Shown here piece after piece: positions 1 through 9,721 of a DNA stretch of 64,000 bases (position 1 is the stretch's first letter; each line of letters begins with the position of its first letter). This stretch comes from Vibrio chagasii. GTDB lineage: Bacteria > Pseudomonadota > Gammaproteobacteria > Enterobacterales > Vibrionaceae. The DNA lies in the NCBI RefSeq assembly GCF_024347355.1, contig NZ_AP025465.1, forward strand, positions 930,001 to 994,000, written 5' to 3'. Both the position numbers and the translations under genes were made by a program. The notes beneath the pieces are model-generated. The model was not told where the DNA came from and did no database searches. It worked only from the letters and a program-made list of their open reading frames with translations.

Positions 1-1
1 C

Positions 2-598
2 GGAATTAAAATTATTCCAGCGACTTCAGGCACTCAGAGCATGACAGAGCTATCGCACGCACAACACGCTGGTTTGATTCGCGCATTTGGTACACTCGAA
101 GACGAGATGGACATCTTGCTAGTAGATACCGCAGCTGGTATCTCGGACATGGTGATCAGTTTCTCAAGAGCGGCACAAGATGTGGTGGTTGTGGTATGCG
201 ATGAACCTACCTCAATCACAGATGCATATGCGTTGATTAAGCTTTTGAGCAGAGAGCACCAAGTTCAGCGATTTAAAGTTGTCGCAAATATGGTCAGAAG
301 CTACCGTGAAGGCCGAGAATTATTTGCAAAATTGACTTTGGTCACAGAGCGCTTCTTGAATGTGAGCCTCGAACTCGTAGCATGTATTCCTTTAGATGAT
401 AAAGTACGTCAATCAGTCAAGAGACAGAAAATCGTAGTCGACGCGTTTCCTCGCTCTCCAGCTGCATTGGCAATCAGCTCATTGGCAAACAAAGCATTGA
501 CCTGGCCAATACCAAAAACACCAAGTGGACACTTGGAGTTCTTTGTTGAAAGGCTGCTGAACCGTACTGAATTTGTAGAGGAACCATTTGGTGAATAA
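2..598 (+). CDS. flhG: FlhG (FleN) MinD-like flagellar number regulator, 5' partial
   Basis: C-terminal two thirds of a MinD/ParA-family ATPase. The reading frame is open to the window edge, so the real start and the Walker A motif lie upstream. Visible motifs are the second nucleotide-binding segment (LLVDTAAGISD) and the VVCDEPTSITDAYALIK block typical of FlhG/FleN. In polar flagellates FlhG limits flagellar number by antagonising FlhF and the master regulator FlrA/FleQ. That role is family knowledge. The next gene is fliA, whose GTG start overlaps the end of this frame, which is the usual flhA-flhF-flhG-fliA arrangement in Vibrio. Confidence 0.93.
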   Translation, partial: GIKIIPATSGTQSMTELSHAQHAGLIRAFGTLEDEMDILLVDTAAGISDMVISFSRAAQDVVVVVCDEPTSITDAYALIKLLSREHQVQRFKVVANMVRSYREGRELFAKLTLVTERFLNVSLELVACIPLDDKVRQSVKRQKIVVDAFPRSPAALAISSLANKALTWPIPKTPSGHLEFFVERLLNRTEFVEEPFGE

Positions 599-1325
599 AG
601 CGCTTACCTACGACCAACACGCTAATCACAATAGCCAACAGGCTTTTTTTGAGAAGTACTCTGTGTTGGTTAAACGTATCGCTCATCACTTGTTGGGGCG
701 ATTACCGCCTAATGTATTGGTTGATGACTTGATTCAAGCTGGCATGATTGGCTTGATTGAAGCGCAACAAAACTATGATGGTACCAAAGGCGCAAGCTTT
801 GAGACGTATGCCGGTATTCGAATCCGTGGTGCAATGTTGGATGACATTCGCCGAGGAGATTGGGTGCCGAGATCGGTTCATAAAAACAATCGAGAAATCA
901 GCAGTGCAATTGCGGAATTAGAAAGCACTCTCAACCGCGACCCAAGCGATGCCGAAGTGGCAAAGCATATGGGACTCAGTTTAGAGCAGTATCATAGTGC
1001 TTTAACTGATATTAATTGCTCAAGACTGGTCGGGATCGAAGATTTAGGCGTCTCAGATGATGTAATATCTCCGAATGAAGACTCTCAAGATAACGCGCCT
1101 TTTCAAGGGGTTGCTGATGAGTCATTCCGCCAAGCTTTGATCGATTCGATAAAACAGCTTCCGGAAAGAGAAGGCTTAGTGCTTTCGCTTTATTACGACG
1201 AAGAACTCAATTTAAAAGAGATTGGGGAAGTATTAGGTGTAAGCGAGTCTCGTGTCAGCCAAATATTGAGCCAATCTATGCAGCGTTTACGCACTAAATT
1301 AAGTGCTTGGACACAGAACGACTAA
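591..1325 (+). CDS. fliA: RNA polymerase sigma-28 factor FliA
   Basis: Flagellar sigma factor that directs transcription of late flagellar and chemotaxis genes. Region 2 ([20 protein letters not shown], then [14 protein letters not shown]) lies in the first 60 residues. A region 4 helix-turn-helix ([19 protein letters not shown]) lies near the C-terminus. Length is 244 residues, normal for FliA. I chose GTG at 591 because GAGGAA at 579-584 is well placed for it and the product then begins VNKALTYDQ like other Vibrio FliA. A TTG at 588 is possible but less likely. The start overlaps the flhG stop, implying translational coupling. Confidence 0.95.
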   Translation: MNKALTYDQHANHNSQQAFFEKYSVLVKRIAHHLLGRLPPNVLVDDLIQAGMIGLIEAQQNYDGTKGASFETYAGIRIRGAMLDDIRRGDWVPRSVHKNNREISSAIAELESTLNRDPSDAEVAKHMGLSLEQYHSALTDINCSRLVGIEDLGVSDDVISPNEDSQDNAPFQGVADESFRQALIDSIKQLPEREGLVLSLYYDEELNLKEIGEVLGVSESRVSQILSQSMQRLRTKLSAWTQND

Positions 1326-1356
1326 CAACACTGATTTTTATTCAGTGGAGGCTAAT

Positions 1357-1737
1357 TTGAACAAAAACATGAAAATTCTCATTGTTGATGATTTTTCAAC
1401 GATGCGCCGAATTGTTAAAAACCTACTTCGCGACCTAGGTTTCAACAACACACAAGAAGCAGACGATGGCTTGACCGCGTTACCTATGCTGAAAAAAGGC
1501 GAATTTGATTTCGTGGTAACTGACTGGAACATGCCGGGCATGCAAGGTATCGACCTGCTAAAACACATTCGTGCAGACGCTGAACTTAAGCACCTTCCAG
1601 TGCTAATGATCACAGCAGAAGCGAAGCGTGAGCAGATCATCGAAGCTGCGCAAGCGGGTGTTAATGGTTACATTGTGAAGCCTTTCACTGCCGCAACTCT
1701 TAAAGAGAAACTAGATAAGATTTTTGAGCGCTTATAA
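1357..1737 (+). CDS. cheY: Chemotaxis response regulator CheY
   Basis: Single-domain receiver of 126 residues. The acidic pair (VDD), the phosphoacceptor Asp in VVTDWNMPG, the Thr in MITAEAK and the Lys in YIVKPF are all present. Phospho-CheY binds the flagellar motor switch. The best ribosome binding site (GTGGAGG, 1345-1351) is about 5 nt before TTG 1357. The first ATG, at 1369, is 17 nt away from it, so TTG is preferred. It is first in the chemotaxis operon, about 30 bp after fliA. Confidence 0.95.
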   Translation: MNKNMKILIVDDFSTMRRIVKNLLRDLGFNNTQEADDGLTALPMLKKGEFDFVVTDWNMPGMQGIDLLKHIRADAELKHLPVLMITAEAKREQIIEAAQAGVNGYIVKPFTAATLKEKLDKIFERL

Positions 1738-1761
1738 GCATTAAAAATAACCTGTTTTAGG

Positions 1762-1816
1762 CGCTTCTAGAGAGACATTAACTTTTTAGTTTCCGTTTCT
1801 CTCAAACGTTGAAGCG
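1762..1816 (+). other. Stem-loop in the cheY-cheZ gap
   Basis: CGCTTC (1762-1767) pairs with GAAGCG (1811-1816), and an inner AGAGAG/CTCTCT pairing is available. There is no T-tract after it, so it looks like an mRNA stability or processing element, not a terminator. Confidence 0.45.
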
Positions 1817-1848
1817 TCACAAATATGCGGAGTAAGGCCGAATTCAGG

Positions 1849-2580
1849 ATGATTTCATTAGAACAAGCAAAAAAATTAGTAGAGTTGCTTGAAAACGATA
1901 AGCAGCAAGATGCTGATTCTCTTGTTAGAAGCATTTATGAAGACAACTTTAATCTTCAAGACAATCCAATGCTTCAAGAAATAGGTAGTCTGACTCGCGA
2001 CCTCCATGACTCTTTGACACAATTCAACTTTGACGAGCGCATTAGCGTTATCGCAAATGATGAAATCCCTGATGCAAGGGATCGCCTTCAGTATGTCATT
2101 GATAAAACGGAAGTTGCGGCAAATAAAACGATGGACGCTGTCGATCGCTGTATGCCAATCGCAGACAACCTACACGAGTGTTTACTTCAAGTAAGGCCTC
2201 AATGGAATGAACTGATGCATGGCCGCATTGAGCTGGCACAATTTAAAGCTTTATGTCACTGCATTGATGGATTGCTTGTCCAAGTAGAGGGCGATAGTAC
2301 CGAACTACGTGGGCAACTGACTGAAATCTTGATGGCTCAGGATTTCCAAGATTTAACTGGGCAGATTATTAGCAAAGTTATTACCTTGGTGAATGAGGTT
2401 GAAGGGCGCTTAGTCGAGATTCTCACCGTATTTGGTGCGAATCAGGTTGAGCCAACTCCAACATCAGAGAAGAAAGCATCGATTGCTCCAGAAGGGCCAA
2501 TCATGAATCCAGAAGAGCGCGAAGACGCTGTTGCTTCTCAGGATGAAGTCGACGATTTGTTATCCAGTCTTGGATTTTAA
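1849..2580 (+). CDS. cheZ: Protein phosphatase CheZ
   Basis: Dephosphorylates CheY-P. The catalytic motif MAQDFQDLTGQ (with the conserved Gln) lies about two thirds of the way along. The C-terminal peptide EVDDLLSSLGF is the CheY-binding tail known from other CheZ proteins. Start at ATG 1849 gives 243 residues beginning MISLEQAKKLV. An in-frame ATG at 1825 would add eight residues (MRSKAEFR) with no good ribosome binding site before it. It is followed after 9 nt by cheA. Confidence 0.93.
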   Translation: MISLEQAKKLVELLENDKQQDADSLVRSIYEDNFNLQDNPMLQEIGSLTRDLHDSLTQFNFDERISVIANDEIPDARDRLQYVIDKTEVAANKTMDAVDRCMPIADNLHECLLQVRPQWNELMHGRIELAQFKALCHCIDGLLVQVEGDSTELRGQLTEILMAQDFQDLTGQIISKVITLVNEVEGRLVEILTVFGANQVEPTPTSEKKASIAPEGPIMNPEEREDAVASQDEVDDLLSSLGF

Positions 2581-2589
2581 AGGTAACGT

Positions 2590-4770
2590 ATGAGCTACGA
2601 TTTAGACGAAGATATTCTTCAGGACTTTTTAGTCGAAGCAGGAGAGATCCTTGAGCTTCTATCAGAGCAGCTGGTAGAACTTGAGAATAACCCTGACGAC
2701 AAAGACCTATTAAATGCTATTTTCCGTGGTTTCCATACAGTAAAAGGTGGTGCTGGTTTCCTAGCATTAACTGAGCTGGTGGATACTTGTCATGGTGCCG
2801 AGAATGTGTTTGACATTCTACGCAACGGCCAACGCAGCGTAACATCAGGCTTGATGGATACCATGCTGCAGGCTCTAGACACTGTTAATACACAGTTCCA
2901 AGCCGTGCAAGATCAGGAACCTTTAGTGCCAGCAGATCAAGCATTATTGGATGAGCTTCACCGTCTCTGTAAGCCAGAGTCAGCGGATGAAGTCGCACCA
3001 GTAGAAGCGCCTGCACCTGTTATCCCTGAGCCTATCGCTGTTGAGCCTGAACCGGTTGTCGAAAGTCCGAGCATCAGCGCCTCTTCAGTAGACGATATCT
3101 CTGAAGATGAATTTGAGCGTCTGCTTGATGAACTTCATGGTAAAGGTGGTTCACCAACGTCATCTGCGGCTCCAACACCACCGCCAGCACCAGCTGCACC
3201 ACAACCTGTGGTTGATAGTGGTGATATCACTGACGACGAATTCGAAAAGTTATTGGACGAACTGCATGGTGCGGGTAACAGCCCGACAAGTGCGGGTTCG
3301 ACGCCTCCTCCACCGCCAGCTCCTCCTGTTGCTCCAGTTTCGGCGATGTCTGAAGGCGATGACCTGATGACAGACGAAGAGTTTGAGAAGTTACTTGACC
3401 AATTACATGGTTCAGGCAATGGTCCATCAGTTGAAGAACTCGATGCCGCGACTAAGCCTGCTGAAAGTAAGCCCGTTGCACCTCAAGCTGCGCCTAAGCC
3501 GCAACCCGCAGCGCCAGTTGCTGTAAAAGCTGAACCTGCACCAAGTGCACCGGCAAAAGCGGAAGTGAAAGCGCCGGCTAAGAAGCAGCAAGCGGAAGCA
3601 ACCGTTCGTGTTGATACTTCTACGCTGGATACCATTATGAACATGGTTGGCGAATTGGTATTGGTTCGTAACCGACTCGTTAGCCTTGGCTTGAACAGTA
3701 ACGACGAAGAAATGTCGAAAGCTGTCTCTAACTTAGATGTTGTTACTGCAGACCTACAAGGTGCGGTAATGAAGACTCGTATGCAGCCGATCAAGAAAGT
3801 ATTTGGTCGCTTCCCTCGAGTTGTCCGCGACCTTGCACGTAGCCTGAAAAAAGACATCGTTCTTGAGATGCGTGGTGAAGAAACGGATCTAGACAAAAAC
3901 TTAGTAGAAGCACTTGCTGATCCACTGATTCACTTGGTTAGAAACTCAGTTGACCACGGTATTGAAATGCCTGAAGACCGAGTGATGGCGGGTAAATCAA
4001 GAACCGGTAAAGTGGTTCTGTCTGCCTCTCAAGAGGGTGATCACATTGAGCTGGCTATCGTTGATGACGGTGGCGGTATGGACCCCGATAAGCTTCGTGC
4101 TATTGCGGTTAAACGTGGTCTGATGGATGAAGATGCTGCTTCTCGTTTATCAAACAAAGAGTGTTTCAACCTAATTTTCGCGCCAGGCTTCTCAAGTAAA
4201 GAGCAGATCTCTGATATCTCTGGTCGTGGTGTAGGTATGGACGTTGTGAAAACGGCGATCAACACACTGAATGGCTCAATTGATATCGATTCTGAGATGG
4301 GACAAGGCACCAAGATTACGATCAAGGTTCCACTGACACTAGCGATTCTACCTACCTTGATGGTTGGTGTTTCTGGTCACCCATTTGCGCTGCCTTTGGC
4401 TTCGGTTAACGAGATCTTCCACTTAGATCTAAGCCGTACCAACGTGGTTGATGGTCAGTTGACGATCATCGTTCGCGATAAATCGATTCCACTGTTCTAC
4501 TTGCAAAACTGGCTTGCACCGAAAGCCGGTGATGTTGAGCTACGTAAAGGGCATGGTCATGTGGTTATCGTACAACTTGGCAGCCAACGTGTTGGCTTTG
4601 TTGTTGATACGCTTATCGGTCAAGAAGAAGTGGTGATTAAGCCGCTGGATAAATTGTTGCAAGGTACGCCAGGCATGGCAGGCGCAACAATTACGAGTGA
4701 TGGTCACATTGCATTGATTTTAGATGTGCCGGACTTGTTGAAGCAGTACGCAGCTGCGTCAAGAATTTAA
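2590..4770 (+). CDS. cheA: Chemotaxis histidine kinase CheA
   Basis: Receptor-coupled kinase that phosphorylates CheY and CheB. The P1 HPt domain carries the phosphorylated His49 in [13 protein letters not shown]. Then comes a long Pro/Ala-rich linker (about 130-335), a dimerisation domain ([21 protein letters not shown]), the HATPase ([28 protein letters not shown]) and a C-terminal CheW-like domain. The linker holds three near-identical copies of an acidic [11 protein letters not shown] motif at residues about 168-184, 211-227 and 258-274. No separate P2 CheY-binding domain is obvious. AGGTAAC precedes the ATG. Confidence 0.96.
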   Translation: MSYDLDEDILQDFLVEAGEILELLSEQLVELENNPDDKDLLNAIFRGFHTVKGGAGFLALTELVDTCHGAENVFDILRNGQRSVTSGLMDTMLQALDTVNTQFQAVQDQEPLVPADQALLDELHRLCKPESADEVAPVEAPAPVIPEPIAVEPEPVVESPSISASSVDDISEDEFERLLDELHGKGGSPTSSAAPTPPPAPAAPQPVVDSGDITDDEFEKLLDELHGAGNSPTSAGSTPPPPPAPPVAPVSAMSEGDDLMTDEEFEKLLDQLHGSGNGPSVEELDAATKPAESKPVAPQAAPKPQPAAPVAVKAEPAPSAPAKAEVKAPAKKQQAEATVRVDTSTLDTIMNMVGELVLVRNRLVSLGLNSNDEEMSKAVSNLDVVTADLQGAVMKTRMQPIKKVFGRFPRVVRDLARSLKKDIVLEMRGEETDLDKNLVEALADPLIHLVRNSVDHGIEMPEDRVMAGKSRTGKVVLSASQEGDHIELAIVDDGGGMDPDKLRAIAVKRGLMDEDAASRLSNKECFNLIFAPGFSSKEQISDISGRGVGMDVVKTAINTLNGSIDIDSEMGQGTKITIKVPLTLAILPTLMVGVSGHPFALPLASVNEIFHLDLSRTNVVDGQLTIIVRDKSIPLFYLQNWLAPKAGDVELRKGHGHVVIVQLGSQRVGFVVDTLIGQEEVVIKPLDKLLQGTPGMAGATITSDGHIALILDVPDLLKQYAAASRI

Positions 4771-4783
4771 TTTAAGGATAAAT

Positions 4784-5902
4784 ATGGCGATTAAAGTATT
4801 AGTCGTTGATGATTCGAGCTTTTTTCGTCGTCGAGTAAGCGAGATCATCAATTCAGAGGCTCGCCTAGAAGTCATCGATGTTGCGGTAAATGGTAAAGAA
4901 GCGTTAGAGAAAGCGAAGCAGCTAAGACCTGACGTGATTACCATGGACATCGAAATGCCTGTCATGGACGGTATCACAGCCGTTCGTGAAATTATGGCGG
5001 CGTCTCCAACGCCTATTTTGATGTTTTCATCGCTAACGCATGACGGTGCTAAAGCGACATTAGATGCTCTAGATGCGGGTGCTTTAGACTTCCTACCTAA
5101 GAAGTTCGAAGACATTGCACGTAACCGCGATGATGCCGTTGCGTTACTTCAACAGCGTGTGATTCAGATTGCGGCTAAACGTGCTTTCATGCGCCGTGCA
5201 CCAATTGCACCGAGGGCGACAGCAACGACTTCAACATCCACGTCATTGCGTCAACCGGTTTCTAATGCTACTCCAGCCGCTAGACCTGCGGTCGCATCCG
5301 CTGCGAAATTCAGAGCTTCGGGTAAGAAGTATCAGCTAACGGCAATTGGTACGTCGACTGGTGGTCCGGTTGCGCTGCAGAAGATTTTAACGCGTATCCC
5401 TGCGAACTACCCGCACCCTATTGTGCTAGTTCAACATATGCCTGCGACTTTCACAGCGGCTTTTGCTAGCCGCTTGAATACCTTGTGTAAGATCGAAGTT
5501 CGCGAAGCTCAAGACGGAGACGTGTTGAAGCCTGGCGTTGCTTATCTTGCTCCAGGCGGCAAGCAGATGATGGTTGATGGTCGTGCTGGATCGGCTCGCC
5601 TAAGAATCATCGATGGCGGCGATCGCATGAACTACAAACCTTGTGTGGATGTGACTTTCGGCTCTGCTGCGAAGATCTACGGCGACAAAGTGTTGTCTAT
5701 GATACTGACAGGCATGGGTGCCGATGGTCGAGAAGGTTCACGCATGTTGAAAACCGCAGGCTCGACAGTCTGGGCACAAGATGAAGATAGCTGTGTTGTA
5801 TATGGTATGCCTCAAGCTGTAGCAAAAGCTGGCATTTCTACTGAAGACCTACCTCTGGACCGCATCGCGGAACGGATCTTGGTTGAAGTTGGGTTAGCTT
5901 AG
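4784..5902 (+). CDS. cheB: Chemotaxis protein-glutamate methylesterase CheB
   Basis: Removes methyl groups from chemoreceptors (and deamidates glutamines) when phosphorylated by CheA. The N-terminal receiver has its phosphoacceptor in [12 protein letters not shown] Thr/Ser/Ala-rich linker spans about residues 140-175. The C-terminal esterase has Ser in GTSTGGP, His in VQHMPATF and Asp in GMGADG, completing the triad. Length is 372 residues, usual for CheB. Spacing of 13 nt after cheA and 10 nt before parC indicates one operon. Confidence 0.95.
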   Translation: MAIKVLVVDDSSFFRRRVSEIINSEARLEVIDVAVNGKEALEKAKQLRPDVITMDIEMPVMDGITAVREIMAASPTPILMFSSLTHDGAKATLDALDAGALDFLPKKFEDIARNRDDAVALLQQRVIQIAAKRAFMRRAPIAPRATATTSTSTSLRQPVSNATPAARPAVASAAKFRASGKKYQLTAIGTSTGGPVALQKILTRIPANYPHPIVLVQHMPATFTAAFASRLNTLCKIEVREAQDGDVLKPGVAYLAPGGKQMMVDGRAGSARLRIIDGGDRMNYKPCVDVTFGSAAKIYGDKVLSMILTGMGADGREGSRMLKTAGSTVWAQDEDSCVVYGMPQAVAKAGISTEDLPLDRIAERILVEVGLA

Positions 5903-5912
5903 GTAAATCGAG

Positions 5913-6695
5913 ATGATTGTTTGGAGTGTTGCAAACCAAAAAGGTGGTGTTGGTAAAACAACCACGACAGTGACCATGGCAGGCCTGCTTGCTTTAAAAG
6001 GGCACCGCGTGTTGTTGGTGGATACTGACCCACATGCATCACTGACCACCTATCTGGGTTACGACTCAGATACGGTGGAGTCGAGCTTGTTCGATCTGTT
6101 TCAGCTTCGTGAGTTTTCTGCGCAGACGGTAAGACCGCTGACGTTGCAAACCGAAGTTGAAGGCATCGATATCATCCCAGCACACATGTCATTAGCAACA
6201 CTTGACCGTGTGATGGGAAATCGAAGCGGCATGGGGTTGATCTTGAAGCGTGCTTTGGCGGCGTTGAAAGAAGATTACGACTACGTGTTGATCGACTGTC
6301 CGCCAATTCTTGGTGTGATGATGGTGAATGCATTGGCAGCGAGTGACCGTATTTTGATTCCGGTACAGACTGAGTTTCTGGCGATGAAGGGGCTAGAGCG
6401 TATGATTCGTACGCTAACCATCATGCAGAAATCTCGCAAAACACCGTTTAAGGTGACGATTGTCCCTACCATGTACGACAAACGAACCAAGGCATCACTG
6501 CAAACACTTACGCAGCTGAAAGAGGACTACCCAAACCAAGTTTGGACCTCAGCGGTACCGATTGATACCAAGTTTAGAGACGCAAGCTTAAAGCGCTTGC
6601 CTGCCTCTCACTTTGCATCGGGAAGCCGTGGTGTATTTGCTTATAAACAGCTGCTTATTTATCTCGAAAGGTTGGCGATAAATGAGCGAGAATAA
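5913..6695 (+). CDS. parC: ParC, ParA-like ATPase for polar placement of chemotaxis arrays
   Basis: ParA/MinD-type ATPase. The deviant Walker A NQKGGVGKTTTT is at residues 8-19, LLVDTDPHASLT carries the second conserved Asp, and VLIDCPPILG is the Walker B. In Vibrio the ParA homologue inside the chemotaxis operon (ParC) recruits and partitions chemosensory arrays at the old pole. I assign that role from gene position plus family. It overlaps parP by 14 bp, so the two are probably translationally coupled. Confidence 0.9.
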   Translation: MIVWSVANQKGGVGKTTTTVTMAGLLALKGHRVLLVDTDPHASLTTYLGYDSDTVESSLFDLFQLREFSAQTVRPLTLQTEVEGIDIIPAHMSLATLDRVMGNRSGMGLILKRALAALKEDYDYVLIDCPPILGVMMVNALAASDRILIPVQTEFLAMKGLERMIRTLTIMQKSRKTPFKVTIVPTMYDKRTKASLQTLTQLKEDYPNQVWTSAVPIDTKFRDASLKRLPASHFASGSRGVFAYKQLLIYLERLAINERE

Positions 6696-7749
6696 AGATT
6701 CAACAATAGCGCGACCAGGCCTATCAAGTGAACAAGCACTGGATGACTATTTTACTGCGCTATTAGGTGATGAAAGCTTTGAAACTGATGAATTTTTAGT
6801 TGATGAGTCACAATCTGAAGAGCCAGAGCCAGAGCCAGAGCCAGAGCGTCAATTAGCGAGTCATCACTCAAGCTACGCAGAAATACGCGCAGCTGAGTTT
6901 GAAGTACCTAACCTAGAGGACGTTCAGAAGCTACTGAGCCGATTAGAGGCAACCAATGTTGTTGAGGACCTGAATCTTGACGAACTGATGGACCAGAATA
7001 CGCAGAAAATCGCTCAGCAAGCAGACATGCAAATGTTTGATGCTGCGGTTGAGTCGGTTCAAGTCTCGCTAGAGCCAGAGATTCAAGACTGGAATCTTCC
7101 GGAACCAGATTTATCGATAGCGGCAGAACCTCAAGTGGAACTGCAGCCAATCGAAGAACCAACAATAGAAGCTGAGCTTCTAGTCGTTGAGCAGCAAGTC
7201 TCTGAAATCGAAGCCGATGCTCCTGACATTGAGTCCGCGACTGAGCCTGAAACACAAGCGGGCGGTGCAGGGCAGTTTACTTCTAGGGAAAGTACGGCTC
7301 GAACAGAAGACTTCCAAGTTTTGTATTTCGATGTCAATGGCGTGACCTTCGCGGTACCGCTAGATGAACTGGGTGGTATCCATCGCCTCGAAGAGGTCAA
7401 TCACATTATTGGCAAACCATCTTGGTACTTAGGGTTACAAACCAGCCGAGATAGCCAGTTAGATGTGGTCGACACCGCAAAATGGGTGATGGCCGAGAAG
7501 TTAGCCAGTGACGAATACAAAGAAAACTATCAATATATAGTTATGCTTGGACAAAGCTTGTGGGGGCTTGCGAGCACTGAGCTTAAAGGCACCGAGCTGC
7601 TGAATACTGACAAAGTACGTTGGCGAGAAATGGCAGGAAAACGCCCATGGCTCGCTGGTATGGTAAAAGAAAAAATGTGTGCTTTGATCCATGTCGAAGC
7701 ATTAATCGCCATGCTAAATGCAGGGCTAGATGTAAAAGCATTGAGCTAG
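6682..7749 (+). CDS. parP: ParP, CheW-like coupling protein partner of ParC
   Basis: 355 residues. An acidic, Glu/Pro-rich N-terminal half (about 1-205) precedes a C-terminal CheW-like domain that starts near FQVLYFDVNGVTFAVPLDE. Vibrio ParP links ParC to CheA and keeps CheA in the arrays. The N-terminal region contains a short GAGCCA hexanucleotide repeat (about 6820-6846) encoding Glu-Pro dipeptides. ATG 6682 lies inside the end of parC. The position between parC and cheW supports the name. Confidence 0.88.
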   Translation: MSENKDSTIARPGLSSEQALDDYFTALLGDESFETDEFLVDESQSEEPEPEPEPERQLASHHSSYAEIRAAEFEVPNLEDVQKLLSRLEATNVVEDLNLDELMDQNTQKIAQQADMQMFDAAVESVQVSLEPEIQDWNLPEPDLSIAAEPQVELQPIEEPTIEAELLVVEQQVSEIEADAPDIESATEPETQAGGAGQFTSRESTARTEDFQVLYFDVNGVTFAVPLDELGGIHRLEEVNHIIGKPSWYLGLQTSRDSQLDVVDTAKWVMAEKLASDEYKENYQYIVMLGQSLWGLASTELKGTELLNTDKVRWREMAGKRPWLAGMVKEKMCALIHVEALIAMLNAGLDVKALS

Positions 7750-7764
7750 TACCAAGACTGGTAC
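7749..7764 (+). other. Intercistronic hairpin, parP-cheW
   Basis: GTACCA-AGAC-TGGTAC is a perfect 6-bp stem with a tetraloop starting at the parP stop codon. No T-tract follows, so it is more likely an mRNA 3'-end stabiliser or attenuator than a full terminator. Confidence 0.5.
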
Positions 7765-7819
7765 AACAAAAGCATCAAGTTAATAATAGTGGTCGGTAAC
7801 GACGGCAAGAGGATTATCT

Positions 7820-8314
7820 ATGTCTCAAATGAGTGAAGTTGAAGTAAGAAAAGATCAAACGAATGACGAAGTACTTCAATGGGTAACATTCCAGCTAGAA
7901 GAAGAAACTTACGGCATCAATGTAATGCAAGTTCGTGAAGTACTGCGTTACAGCGAGATTGCTCCGGTACCAGGTGCTCCTGACTACGTTCTAGGTATTA
8001 TTAACCTACGTGGTAACGTTGTTACTGTTATCGACACTCGCTCTCGCTTTGGTTTGATGCAAGGTGAAATCACGGATAACACTCGTATTATCGTTATTGA
8101 ATCTGAGCGTCAAGTTATTGGCATCTTGGTTGATAGTGTTGCTGAAGTGGTTTACCTACGTTCTTCTGAAATCGATACAACACCAAGTGTTGGTACTGAT
8201 GAAAGCGCGAAGTTCATCCAGGGCGTAAGCAACCGCGATGGCAAGCTGCTTATCTTAGTAGATCTGAACAAACTACTAAGCGAAGACGAATGGGATGAGA
8301 TGGCTCACCTATAA
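7820..8314 (+). CDS. cheW: Chemotaxis coupling protein CheW
   Basis: Adapter joining CheA to chemoreceptors. It is a single CheW domain of 164 residues with the conserved segments VTFQLEEETYGINVMQVREVLRY, VPGAPDYVLGIINLRGNVV and ILVDSVAEV (each seen here only in part). AAGAGGATT precedes the ATG. It ends in TAATG, sharing a base with the next start, so the DUF2802 gene downstream is co-translated. Confidence 0.95.
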   Translation: MSQMSEVEVRKDQTNDEVLQWVTFQLEEETYGINVMQVREVLRYSEIAPVPGAPDYVLGIINLRGNVVTVIDTRSRFGLMQGEITDNTRIIVIESERQVIGILVDSVAEVVYLRSSEIDTTPSVGTDESAKFIQGVSNRDGKLLILVDLNKLLSEDEWDEMAHL

Positions 8315-8826
8315 TGTTTGAAGCGCTTCCTTTAAGCCCTGCTGCACTGATTGCTGGAGTCGGGGTTTTTACGTTATTCATTGTGATTTTGATTAGCAAA
8401 GTAAAAAGTGCGATTCAAAAGCAATTGGATCAGTCACGCCTGCAAGTCCGAAATTTGGACAAAGAGCTACAAAAGTCGAGTAAGCAATTGCTAGAAGTTC
8501 GCTCTGTTGTGGTTGGCCTTGGCCAGAAAGTGACTGAACAACAAGATCTAATCGAACACCTGAATGAACGTATTGTCGAACTGGAGCATGCGGATACCGA
8601 TGGACGTTTGTACACTCGTGCAACGAAAATGGTTCAGCTTGGCGCTGGGATTAACGAGTTAATTGAAGAATGTGAATTACCTAAAGCTGAAGCTGAGCTT
8701 ATGATGTCTCTGCAGAATAAGCTTGCCGGTAAAGAGAAAATTCCTTCATTAAGAAGCGACCCTTCCTCGTTTGATGGGCATCCCACCGCCTCTCGTGATC
8801 GCAGGGATCCACCTCGACGCCGTTAA
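8314..8826 (+). CDS. DUF2802 domain membrane protein
   Basis: 170 residues with one N-terminal transmembrane helix (about 10-29, ALIAGVGVFTLFIVILIS). A predicted coiled coil follows (about 35-95, rich in Gln/Leu/Glu). Next is a small helix-turn-helix-like segment (MVQLGAGINELIEECELPKAEAELMMSL) typical of DUF2802, and then a basic tail. The family regularly ends Vibrio chemotaxis operons, but I know of no established function. The start overlaps the cheW stop. Confidence 0.8.
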   Translation: MFEALPLSPAALIAGVGVFTLFIVILISKVKSAIQKQLDQSRLQVRNLDKELQKSSKQLLEVRSVVVGLGQKVTEQQDLIEHLNERIVELEHADTDGRLYTRATKMVQLGAGINELIEECELPKAEAELMMSLQNKLAGKEKIPSLRSDPSSFDGHPTASRDRRDPPRRR

Positions 8827-8875
8827 ATTGAGCGCTACTCGTGATAAACAAATTCTGTTTGTTACACATTCCTCT

Positions 8876-8901
8876 AAAAAGAAGCTTCGGCTTCTTTTTT
8901 T
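8876..8901 (+). terminator. Rho-independent terminator of the chemotaxis operon
   Basis: AAAAAGAAGC-TTCG-GCTTCTTTTT: a stem capped by the stable TTCG tetraloop and merging into a T-tract. It lies about 50 bp after the DUF2802 gene. Confidence 0.9.
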
Positions 8902-9046
8902 ATGCCTGAGTAACTGTTTATAGAACGATATTTATAAGTGCTTGTTAGTATTGCAATATCTCATTTTTGGTCAAAATGTGTAAATTGTGATGCAGTAGTA
9001 ACAGTTTCTTACCGACTTTGTTCTACTGAAAACGCCTAGTCCTGTT

Positions 9047-9075
9047 TTGTCACCATATTGGTGTGCTACTATACC
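9047..9075 (+). promoter_or_regulatory. Predicted sigma-70 promoter of the ccm operon with internal palindrome
   Basis: TTGTCA (9047-9052), 17-bp spacer, TATACC (9070-9075), predicting initiation near 9082, about 20 nt before the ccmA ATG. A perfect palindrome CACCA-TAT-TGGTG (9051-9063) overlaps the -35 box and spacer, where a repressor would block polymerase. Confidence 0.45.
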
Positions 9076-9102
9076 CCTCTCATTACTCGACTAAATTTAC
9101 CT

Positions 9103-9720
9103 ATGCTAGAAGTCTCAAATTTAACTGCTATTCGTGACGAAAGGGTTCTGTTTGAATCGTTGTCTTTTCAATTGAAGCCAGGAGAACTGGTTCAAGTTGA
9201 AGGTCGAAACGGTACAGGAAAAACGACACTCCTTAGGATTATCACTGGTTTAGGTGATCGTGACGAAGGCACTATCTCTTGGGATGGCGAGCCAATCGAA
9301 TCAAGTCGAGATGTGTATCATCAAAATCTGCTTTTTCTTGGCCATCAAACTGGCGTAAAACGTGAGCTTAGCGCTTATGAGAACCTCAGTTTCTACCAGT
9401 CAATTCATTGTGGCGAAACGAACAAGGAAGAGCTTTACCAAGCGCTTGCTCAGGTAGGGCTTGCCGGACGAGAAGATGTGCCTGCGGGTCAATTGTCTGC
9501 TGGTCAACAACGTCGCGTTGCTTTAGCTCGCCTTTGGTTAAGTAAGCAGATGTTGTGGATTCTCGATGAGCCGTTGACTGCGATTGATAAGCAGGGCGTT
9601 AAGGTTCTAGAATCGCTTTTTTCTCAGCATGCGGATAACGGTGGGATTGTGTTACTCACTACTCACCAAGATATGTTTGCTGATAGCCCGAAACTAAGAA
9701 AAATAAAGTTGGGTGAGTAA
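9103..9720 (+). CDS. ccmA: Heme exporter ATP-binding protein CcmA
   Basis: ATPase of the CcmABCD complex that releases heme-loaded CcmE during cytochrome c maturation. Walker A is GRNGTGKTT, the signature is [14 protein letters not shown] and the Walker B is [12 protein letters not shown]. Start at ATG 9103 ([12 protein letters not shown]) gives 205 residues, the usual size. The open frame extends upstream to 9058 but that part has no family similarity I recognise. The end overlaps the region where ccmB starts. Confidence 0.94.
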   Translation: MLEVSNLTAIRDERVLFESLSFQLKPGELVQVEGRNGTGKTTLLRIITGLGDRDEGTISWDGEPIESSRDVYHQNLLFLGHQTGVKRELSAYENLSFYQSIHCGETNKEELYQALAQVGLAGREDVPAGQLSAGQQRRVALARLWLSKQMLWILDEPLTAIDKQGVKVLESLFSQHADNGGIVLLTTHQDMFADSPKLRKIKLGE

Positions 9721-9721
9721 T

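Noticed and set aside
3135..3419. Open frames in other frames inside the CheA linker
   Set aside because: They arise from the repetitive Pro/Ala-rich codons of cheA and have no ribosome binding sites or family features.
7778..7802. Sigma-28-like promoter (TCAAGTT ... GTCGGTAA) before cheW
   Set aside because: The spacer is about two bases too short and the -10 differs from GCCGATAA at two positions.
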